From assembly GCA_030618495.1 (NCBI GenBank), contig JAUXDE010000025.1, positions 1-16,875 of the forward strand: a stretch of DNA of 16,875 bases. The letters are read 5' to 3'. Each line of letters starts with the position of its first letter. The stretch's first letter is position 1. Shown here one piece after another: positions 1 through 4,851 of this stretch. The notes under the pieces are model-generated. The model searched no databases. It was not told the origin of the DNA and saw only the letters and a list, made by a program, of their open reading frames with translations. The stretch is from Clostridia bacterium. GTDB lineage: Bacteria > UBA6262 > WVXT01 > JAUXBS01. The position numbers and the translations under genes were made by a program.

Positions 1-534
1 AAGGACAAGCAGGATGAACTTATGCGCAGGTTCACGGAATTGATGGAAGAAAATAGCGGATTGCGCAGGGAAGTAGAAGCCGCCCTGGCCCAGGCGCGGT
101 CGAACTTCATTGACGCCCGCTCGATTATGCCGAAGGAACACATAGACCATGCCTTGATGTATTCGGGCGTGGGAGCGGAATTGAAAGTGGAGCATGTTCC
201 CCTGATGAACCTGAGAATACCCAGGTATGATTTTAAGATAACCGGCGATTACTTCTCATACAGCGTTGTAACGATGAGCGCGGCTTTTGACCTTGCCATG
301 AAAGAGTACCGGGAAGTACTGCCCATGATGATAAAGATGGCGCAGCAGGAGAAAGCATTACAGATGATTGCCGCGGAAATAGAAAGCACCAGGAGAAGGG
401 TTAATGCCCTGGAACACATATTGATTCCGAATCTTTTTGAAACAATAAGGTACATATCAATGAAACTCGAGGAACTTGAAAGAGGAAACATTACCCGCCT
501 GATGAAAGTCAAGGAAATGATCCAGTCTAGGTAA
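1..534 (+). CDS. atpD (V-type, ntpD): V/A-type ATP synthase subunit D, C-terminal part
   Basis: This is the central-stalk (rotor) subunit D of a V/A-type H+- or Na+-transporting ATPase, which transmits rotation between the A3B3 head and the membrane ring. The frame is open to the left edge (K-D-K-Q-D-E-L before the first Met at base 22), so the N-terminus lies outside the window. About 177 residues are visible against a family length near 200-215, so perhaps 30 residues are missing. The diagnostic part is the C-terminal helix, with RRRVNALEHILIPNLFETIR followed by Y-I-S-M-K-L-E-E-L-E-R and T-R-L-M-K-V-K, a hallmark of subunit D. The N-terminal part seen is also helical, as expected for an antiparallel coiled coil. 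It is probably the last gene of an ATPase operon, because a 110-bp AT-rich spacer follows. The family call rests on recognised motifs. Whether the ion is H+ or Na+ cannot be told. Confidence 0.92.
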   Translation, partial: KDKQDELMRRFTELMEENSGLRREVEAALAQARSNFIDARSIMPKEHIDHALMYSGVGAELKVEHVPLMNLRIPRYDFKITGDYFSYSVVTMSAAFDLAMKEYREVLPMMIKMAQQEKALQMIAAEIESTRRRVNALEHILIPNLFETIRYISMKLEELERGNITRLMKVKEMIQSR

Positions 535-644
535 ATCCACCTTTAATAAAACTCATTTTTACTGTGAACCAGACATTTTACCTTGATTTTCTTAATATAT
601 TATAATATATTAATCAAAACACTAATTAAATATAATATTAAACT
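535..644. promoter_or_regulatory. AT-rich intergenic region with 22-bp palindrome and -10-like boxes
   Basis: This spacer separates the ATPase gene from the cNMP-binding genes. Bases 592-613 are a perfect 22-bp palindrome built of two TTAATATATTA half-sites. It is flanked by a looser inverted pair, TTGATT (583-588) and AATCAA (612-617). Two TATAAT boxes occur. One (601-606) sits inside the palindrome, with a TTTACC at 577-582 18 bp upstream as a weak -35. The other (631-636) lies only 8 bp before the ATG at 645. The layout fits a promoter with an operator over its -10 region. No G+C-rich terminator hairpin is visible for the upstream operon. The promoter assignment is an inference. Confidence 0.4.
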
Positions 645-1145
645 ATGGATAATCAGGAAATTAAAAGAATATGTACGCTCTTGAATGAAGTTGATTTCAT
701 TCATAAACTTTCTGTTGATGAGATAAATGACCTTGTCAGCAGGTTCAAAAGAATAGTTTTGAAGAAAGAGGCTGTAATAATCCGGCAGGGTCACAGGGGC
801 GATTCATTCTTCCTCATATCAGAAGGAAAATTGGCGGTATTGATTAAGAAAAGCGATGGGAGTAAGGTGCTCATAAGACACCTGTTTGCAGGGAATTACT
901 TCGGAGAAATATCGCTTCTCACGGGTGAAAAAAGAACCGCAACGGTTGTCGCTGAAGAGAAATCAGTCCTGTACAGGCTTTCAAAGAACGATTTTGGACG
1001 TATTCTCAGCAAGAACCCGGCAATAATAAAGGGAATCAGCCATGTTGTTTCGATGAGGAGGGACCAGCTTACCAGGAAAGGTGAAAAGATAATTGAGAAG
1101 AAATCATTATTAAAAAAGACCCTTAGGTTTTTTGATCTTGAATGA
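645..1145 (+). CDS. Small single-domain cyclic nucleotide-binding protein (first paralogue)
   Basis: The 166-residue protein is essentially one CRP/PKA-type cNMP-binding beta-barrel (about residues 18-130) with short helices at each end. The phosphate-binding cassette is visible as FGEISLLTGEKRTAT: Glu88 would contact the ribose 2'-OH and Arg97 the cyclic phosphate. Both are retained, so nucleotide binding is plausible. There is no C-terminal helix-turn-helix, transmembrane segment or enzymatic domain, so it is not a CRP-like transcription factor. Such proteins may act as ligand-sensing partners or regulatory subunits. The partner is unknown. No Shine-Dalgarno sequence precedes the ATG and a TATAAT lies 8 bp upstream, so the mRNA may be leaderless. 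It overlaps the next, paralogous gene by 4 bp (ATGA). The domain call is firm; the cellular role is not known. Confidence 0.85.
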   Translation: MDNQEIKRICTLLNEVDFIHKLSVDEINDLVSRFKRIVLKKEAVIIRQGHRGDSFFLISEGKLAVLIKKSDGSKVLIRHLFAGNYFGEISLLTGEKRTATVVAEEKSVLYRLSKNDFGRILSKNPAIIKGISHVVSMRRDQLTRKGEKIIEKKSLLKKTLRFFDLE

Positions 1146-1654
1146 GTATATTTATGGATGAACAGGAAACAAAAAGAATTTATTCTTTGCTCAAGGAAAT
1201 TGATTTTCTTTATAATCTTTCCGAAGATGAGTTGAAGCTGCTTTTCAGCAGGTTAAAGAAATTAACCTACGTCAAGGGAAGAGAAATAATAAAACAGGGC
1301 GACAGGGGGGACGCGTTTTTTCTCATTTCTGCGGGCAGGGTGTCCGTATGGCGGGAGAAGCCCGATGGGAGCAAGGTGCTCATCAGGCATTTATCCGATG
1401 CGGATTATTTTGGAGAAATGTCATTACTGACAGGTGATAGAAGAGCCGCCACCGTAATCGCCGAGGAAGATACGGTTGCCTATATCCTTTTTAAAGGCGA
1501 TTTTAAGATGGTTTTTGAAAAGAATCCCGCCATAATGAAAAAAATAAGCGGTGTTGTGTCAACGAGGAATGAACAGTTGACCATGGCGGACGAAGGCATG
1601 ATTAAGGATGAAGACCTGTTTAAAAGAATCGCCGATTTTTTCAGGATTAATTGA
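1142..1654 (+). CDS. Small single-domain cyclic nucleotide-binding protein (second paralogue)
   Basis: This is a tandem duplicate of the preceding gene and aligns without gaps over most of its length. M-D-E-Q-E-T-K-R-I matches M-D-N-Q-E-I-K-R-I, GSKVLIRHL is identical, and FGEMSLLTGDRRAAT matches the first copy's cassette. Numbered from base 1142, Glu92 and Arg101 are the expected ribose- and phosphate-binding residues. The annotated ATG at 1142 overlaps the upstream stop (ATGA). By homology the ATG at 1154, four codons in, matches the start of the first copy and may be the true one; neither has a clear Shine-Dalgarno sequence. Translation is probably coupled to the first gene. No DNA-binding domain is attached. 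The C-terminal tails of the two copies diverge after the barrel. A heterodimer of the two proteins is possible but is only inference. Confidence 0.85.
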   Translation: MSIFMDEQETKRIYSLLKEIDFLYNLSEDELKLLFSRLKKLTYVKGREIIKQGDRGDAFFLISAGRVSVWREKPDGSKVLIRHLSDADYFGEMSLLTGDRRAATVIAEEDTVAYILFKGDFKMVFEKNPAIMKKISGVVSTRNEQLTMADEGMIKDEDLFKRIADFFRIN

Positions 1655-1681
1655 CCCCGCGCCACGGCTTTCCGGAGGCTA

Positions 1682-2371
1682 ATGAACATGAATGAAGCCA
1701 CGCTTTTTATTGTTTCCACCCCGATAGGGAACATGGAAGATATAACGTTAAGGGCGCTGCGGATACTGAAAGAAGTTGATTTGATTGCGGCGGAAGACAC
1801 GCGGGTAACGAGAAAACTGCTGAGCCATTATGACATACACACTTCACTTACCAGTTACCATGAAAGGAACAAAGTTACCAAGGTTGATTACTTAATCGGG
1901 TTGTTAAAGCGGGGCAAAAGTATTGCCCTGACTTCCAGCGCCGGGACGCCGGGGATTTCCGATCCCGGGTATTGTTTGATAAGGGACGTGATAAGGAATA
2001 ATATTCCCGTCATACCGATTCCGGGGCCGAGCGCAGTCATATCGGCTTTGGTCTCAAGCGGGCTTCCTACCAACGGGTTTGTTTTCGTGGGATTTCTACC
2101 GAGAAAAAAAGGGAAAATCAAGCGTCTTCTTGAAGAATCCGCTTCTTTGAAAAAGACAGTCGTACTGTATGAATCACCCTACAGGATAATAAAAACCCTG
2201 GAAATGGTGAAGGACGTCCTGGGAAACCCGGAGGTAGTCGTTGCAAGGGAAATGACCAAGAAGTTTGAAGAAATAATCAGGGGGACGGCGGAGGAGGTTC
2301 TTGACAGGTTCAAGGGCAGGACTGTGAAGGGCGAGGTTATATTGATGGTAAATACGCAGGGGCCGTCATGA
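1682..2371 (+). CDS. rsmI: 16S rRNA (cytidine1402-2'-O)-methyltransferase RsmI
   Basis: RsmI uses SAM to 2'-O-methylate C1402 in the decoding centre of 16S rRNA, in the cytoplasm. The family is recognised from STPIGNMEDITLRALRILK near the N-terminus, AAEDTRVTRKLLSHY, the loop AGTPGISDPGY, PGPSA, FVGFLPRKKGK, YESPYRIIKTL and AREMTKKFEE. At 229 residues it lacks most of the C-terminal extension of the roughly 286-residue E. coli protein and consists of the methylase core. In the SAM-pocket loop the usual S-D-A-G-T-P is S-S-A-G-T-P, an Asp-to-Ser change. GGAGG at 1674-1678 lies 3 bp before the ATG at 1682 and 9 bp before the in-frame ATG at 1688, so 1688 may be the real start. It overlaps the next gene by 4 bp (ATGA). 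Confidence 0.93.
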   Translation: MNMNEATLFIVSTPIGNMEDITLRALRILKEVDLIAAEDTRVTRKLLSHYDIHTSLTSYHERNKVTKVDYLIGLLKRGKSIALTSSAGTPGISDPGYCLIRDVIRNNIPVIPIPGPSAVISALVSSGLPTNGFVFVGFLPRKKGKIKRLLEESASLKKTVVLYESPYRIIKTLEMVKDVLGNPEVVVAREMTKKFEEIIRGTAEEVLDRFKGRTVKGEVILMVNTQGPS

Positions 2372-3000
2372 TTCAGTTGAAGAATGTAGGTTTTTCCTAT
2401 GATCATGAAGAGCCGGTTCTCTCAGGTATAAGTTTTGAAATAGAAACCGGGGAAACCATGGTTTTGTGCGGCCGGAACGGGGCAGGCAAGACAACCCTGT
2501 CAAAATTGCTAAATGGTTTGCTCGTTCCTGATTCGGGAGATGTGTTCGTTGACGGGATAAACACGAAGGATGCTGATTCAACGAGTGAAATCCACCGGAA
2601 AACGGCTGTGGTTTTCGAAAATCCGGATAATCAGATATTTTCATCCGACATGAGGGAGGACATAGCTTTCGGACTGGAGAACCTGTGTCTTGAGCCGGGA
2701 GAAATAAGAAAACGTATTTCAAGTGTCATTAACCTTATGGAATTGAAGGAACTGTTAAACGTGCCTGTTCACTGTTTGTCTGCCGGGGAAAAATTGAAGA
2801 TTATTCTGGCGGGTATACTTGCGAGGAAGCCCGATTACATTGTCCTGGATAACTCCGAATTGCTTGCAGGTAAGGATGAAATCAACGAAGTTCGAAGATT
2901 AATAAGAAATTCCGGCGGAAAGATGAATCCTGCGGTCATTTATACGATGCAGTCCGCAGAAAGTGTTCCTGAAGGTATTAAGGTCATTGATTTGGGATAA
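2368..3000 (+). CDS. ECF/CbiO-type ABC ATPase with degenerate catalytic site
   Basis: This resembles the energy-coupling-factor ATPases (EcfA/CbiO), which power uptake of vitamins or metal ions through EcfT and a substrate-binding S protein at the cytoplasmic membrane. The family marker is V-F-x-N-P-D-N-Q-I-F, and Walker A is intact (GRNGAGKT, residues 35-42). Most other catalytic positions are altered. The Q-loop Gln is Glu84, the signature reads L-S-A-G-E (137-141), Walker B ends in Asp161-Asn162 instead of Asp-Glu, the D-loop Asp is missing from E-L-L-A-G-K, and the switch His is replaced at T-M194-Q. It is short (210 residues, EcfA usually about 270-280) and lacks the C-terminal extension. 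The start at 2368 overlaps the rsmI stop and has AGGGG at 2358-2362. It is probably the non-hydrolysing half of a heterodimer with the next gene product (inference). Confidence 0.85.
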   Translation: MIQLKNVGFSYDHEEPVLSGISFEIETGETMVLCGRNGAGKTTLSKLLNGLLVPDSGDVFVDGINTKDADSTSEIHRKTAVVFENPDNQIFSSDMREDIAFGLENLCLEPGEIRKRISSVINLMELKELLNVPVHCLSAGEKLKIILAGILARKPDYIVLDNSELLAGKDEINEVRRLIRNSGGKMNPAVIYTMQSAESVPEGIKVIDLG

Positions 3001-3022
3001 GGGAAAGTCTTTCGAATTTACC

Positions 3023-3041
3023 TTGTAAGTTACTTTTACAA
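3023..3041 (+). promoter_or_regulatory. Hairpin touching the start codon of the second EcfA gene
   Basis: TTGTAA (3023-3028) and TTACAA (3036-3041) form a perfect 6-bp inverted repeat, extendable by one G-U pair (G3029-U3035) to leave a 5-nt loop. Its right arm includes the A of the ATG at 3041. No Shine-Dalgarno sequence is recognisable in the 40-bp gap, so initiation may depend on unfolding by upstream ribosomes. The structure is visible in the sequence; its regulatory role is a guess. Confidence 0.3.
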
Positions 3042-3706
3042 TGAGTATAATTATAGAAAATATGACTTATTGTTACAATCCCGAAGCCCCTTATGCGAGA
3101 ATCGCGCTTAATGAGGTTAGTCTTGAAGTTGGAAAAGGGGAATTAGTCGGGATTGTAGGCCCCGGGGGGGCAGGTAAAACAACCCTTCTGTTAAATATAA
3201 GCGGGCTGCTTGAACCTACTTCGGGGAGTGTTCTTGTTGATGGAAGCCATGCGGGAGATGTTAAGAATATGCCTGGTAAGGTTGGGTTGTTATGGCAGTT
3301 TCCCGAAGAACAGTTCTTTGCCGAAACGGTTTATAAGGAAATTGCCTATGGGCCGTGTAACCTTGGCTACGGCAGGAAACGTGTAGATGAATTGGTTCGC
3401 GGGGCCATGGCAGCGGTCGGCCTGGATTATGATAAATTCATGAATCGTTCCCCTTTTGTCCTGAGCAGCGGAGAAATGCGCAGATGTTCGATTGCCGGCG
3501 TACTGGCTATGGGTACCCAGATAATAGCCATGGATGAACCGCTGATGGGACTGGACAATGACGGCAGGGAGAGGTTTTTTGAATGCCTGAAGGATCTTCT
3601 TGATAAAGGTAGAACGATAATTTATACTGCCCGAAAGGACGAAATTCGGCGGTTTTACGATAACCGGGTAATCCGCATGGAAAAGGGAAAAATAGTATAT
3701 CAATGA
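3041..3706 (+). CDS. ECF/CbiO-type ABC ATPase (EcfA-like, second subunit)
   Basis: This is a 221-residue ATPase of the EcfA/CbiO group, expected to pair with the preceding protein and drive an ECF importer at the inner face of the membrane. Walker A is GPGGAGKT (residues 40-47), the Q-loop Gln86 is in LLWQFPEEQFF, the signature is L-S-S-G-E (141-145), Walker B with catalytic Glu is A-M-D165-E166-P, and the D-loop is G-L-D172. E-T-V-Y-K-E-I-A-Y-G-P and SIAGVLAM are typical of EcfA proteins. The exception is the switch loop, where the expected T-H is T-A197. So this subunit keeps the catalytic Glu but lacks the switch His, and the partner lacks both. No EcfT or S gene lies nearby; they may be elsewhere, shared or lost. 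Its stop overlaps the kinase start (ATGA at 3703). Confidence 0.87.
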   Translation: MSIIIENMTYCYNPEAPYARIALNEVSLEVGKGELVGIVGPGGAGKTTLLLNISGLLEPTSGSVLVDGSHAGDVKNMPGKVGLLWQFPEEQFFAETVYKEIAYGPCNLGYGRKRVDELVRGAMAAVGLDYDKFMNRSPFVLSSGEMRRCSIAGVLAMGTQIIAMDEPLMGLDNDGRERFFECLKDLLDKGRTIIYTARKDEIRRFYDNRVIRMEKGKIVYQ

Positions 3707-4589
3707 AAATCAAGATAAAATTATTTTATAAGTTTCTTTTTCTTATGGTCATCCTGGCGGTGGTACCGCTGGCTGTGGTTGGCATGCTATTGATAAATGT
3801 CAATGAATCCGCGTTGCACAGGGCGCCATCCTTGAGCTTCACACCAGTATTGCCGAGTCCTTGAGCGAGGCAATAGATGATTATATAATTAACCTGAAAG
3901 CAAAGTTGTCTTTCGTTATTACCTCGCAGAGAGGCCTCGGCATGTCATGGGCCGAAAAACAGGTAATCCTCCAGTCATTACTTGAAGCAAGCAATGATTT
4001 TGCCTCCATTTCAATTGTTGATGCAAAAGGGAACGAGTTATTGACGTTTGCGGATACCTTTAATTTAATGACAGCGAAACTAAGAGAGTACAACGATATC
4101 CAGATAGACCGGCTGATTGCGGAAAGGACGAAGACGTCAGCAGTGATTTACAGTATTTCCGATGGGTTGATAATGACTGATTTCTCCGGAAGAATAATGC
4201 TGTTAAACAAACCGGCGCGGGAGATGATGAATATAAAGGAAACCAATATTGAAGATAAATTCATCTTTGATTATATAAAAGATGAAAGTATTCTGGCCAG
4301 CCTTAAGGAAATTACCGAAAAAAGGAATGAAACACTTATAAAGGAGTTGGATTTTTCCCACGAGGCGGCAGGCAGAATTATTAAGAGTAAAACCGATGCC
4401 GTTGTTACGGAGAAGGGTAAGGATTTGGGGGTTGTTACCGTTCTCCATGACATTACCCTTGAAAAAGAAATTGAAAAAACGAAGGAGGATTTCATTAGTT
4501 TGATAACTCATGACCTGCAAAGCCCCATAACCTCAATCAGGGGATTTCCTGGAAAGGAAAAAAAGTTTCAGGAAAGAAGAGTATCGTAA
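3703..4589 (+). pseudogene. Sensor histidine kinase (Cache-HAMP-PAS-HisKA), frameshifted and truncated
   Basis: The gene starts at ATG 3703, overlapping the previous stop. Its first frame encodes a clear TM1 (Y-K-F-L-F-L-M-V-I-L-A-V-V-P-L-A-V-V-G-M) and reaches N-E-S-A-L-H-R-A, then runs into a stop at 3861-3863. The frame that continues the protein (I-L-E-L-H-T-S-I-A-E-S-L) begins around 3822-3828, consistent with one missing base near GGGCGCC. The rest holds the first part of a Cache-like sensor ending in I-V-D-A-K-G-N-E-L-L-T-F, then directly a HAMP C-terminal helix (ADTFNLMTAKLREYN), a PAS domain (SISDGLIMTDFSGRIMLLNK onward) and a His box, FISLITHDLQSPITSIRG. The second half of the sensor and TM2 are absent. 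The reading ends at 4589 about 17 residues after the phospho-acceptor His, with no HATPase domain. It is a decayed gene, or an assembly with several errors. TTG 3861 is not a credible start. Confidence 0.75.
4559..4565 (+). promoter_or_regulatory. Candidate -1 frameshift heptamer A AAA AAG
   Basis: In the kinase frame the codons read GAA AAA AAG TTT, giving the A-AAA-AAG heptamer in the same phase as the programmed site of E. coli dnaX. A purine-rich GGAAAGG lies just upstream (4551-4557). TTTCCTG (4545-4551) can pair with CAGGAAA (4569-4575) around it. A -1 shift avoids the stop at 4587-4589 and reads on to TAA at 4650-4652, adding a transmembrane-like tail. An indel in the A7 run would give the same effect, so programmed shifting is only a possibility. 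Confidence 0.25.
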
Positions 4590-4707
4590 ATCCTATCATA
4601 GTGGGCGTAGTAAGCATAGCGGTCTTGCTTATCTTTGTAATGGTAATCCAATAACATTCTTTTCTTGCTGGTAATAACGCCACATAAAATATTTTTTCTT
4701 TTTTTAC

Positions 4708-4736
4708 TTGACAGGATTTTCCTTATTTGATATACT
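4708..4736 (+). promoter_or_regulatory. Sigma70-type promoter of the rpoB operon
   Basis: TTGACA (4708-4713, a perfect -35) is followed after exactly 17 bp by TATACT (4731-4736, 5 of 6 matches to the -10 consensus). Transcription would start near 4743, leaving a leader of about 108 nt before rpoB. This is the only strong promoter I see in the right part of the window, and it probably serves rpoB through tuf. Confidence 0.82.
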
Positions 4737-4752
4737 CCCTGCTCGCGTCATT

Positions 4753-4812
4753 TTATTATTATTGTTTATAATAAAGCAAATAAAGCAATTTTATAAAGGT
4801 TAATTTCCTTTA
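4753..4812 (+). promoter_or_regulatory. Two small hairpins in the rpoB leader
   Basis: TTATTAT (4753-4759) pairs with ATAATAA (4768-4774). TAAAGG (4794-4799) pairs with CCTTTA (4807-4812) around a 7-nt loop. TTCC (4805-4808) could pair instead with GGAA (4817-4820), which excludes the second stem. The stems are short and AT-rich, and neither is followed by a U-run terminator. A role in controlling RNA polymerase synthesis is conceivable but unsupported. Confidence 0.25.
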
Positions 4813-4851
4813 GCAGGGAATTTATACGCAAAAAAGTCTTGGGGAGAGTAT

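Larger units (their letters stand above)
4590..4851. other. Intergenic region between the broken kinase and rpoB
   Basis: This gap holds no stand-alone gene. Its first 60 bases can be read in another frame as a hydrophobic segment (IIVGVVSIAVLLIFVMVIQ, ending at 4652) that has no start codon of its own. Next comes a T-rich stretch (4691-4705) without a G+C-rich stem, so it is not a convincing terminator. The rpoB promoter (4708-4736) and an AT-rich leader of about 108 nt follow. No ribosomal protein gene (rplK, rplA, rplJ, rplL) is present here. Confidence 0.7.

Noticed and set aside
4541-4652. Hydrophobic tail as the remnant of a secE gene from the normal secE-nusG-rplKAJL-rpoB neighbourhood
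   Set aside because: The length of the membrane segment and the position before rpoB are tempting, but the conserved W-P motif of SecE is not present in one frame and several frameshifts would be needed.
4680-4706. T-rich run as a terminator of the left operon
   Set aside because: No G+C-rich stem precedes it. It sits just in front of the -35 box and is better read as an AT-rich upstream promoter region.
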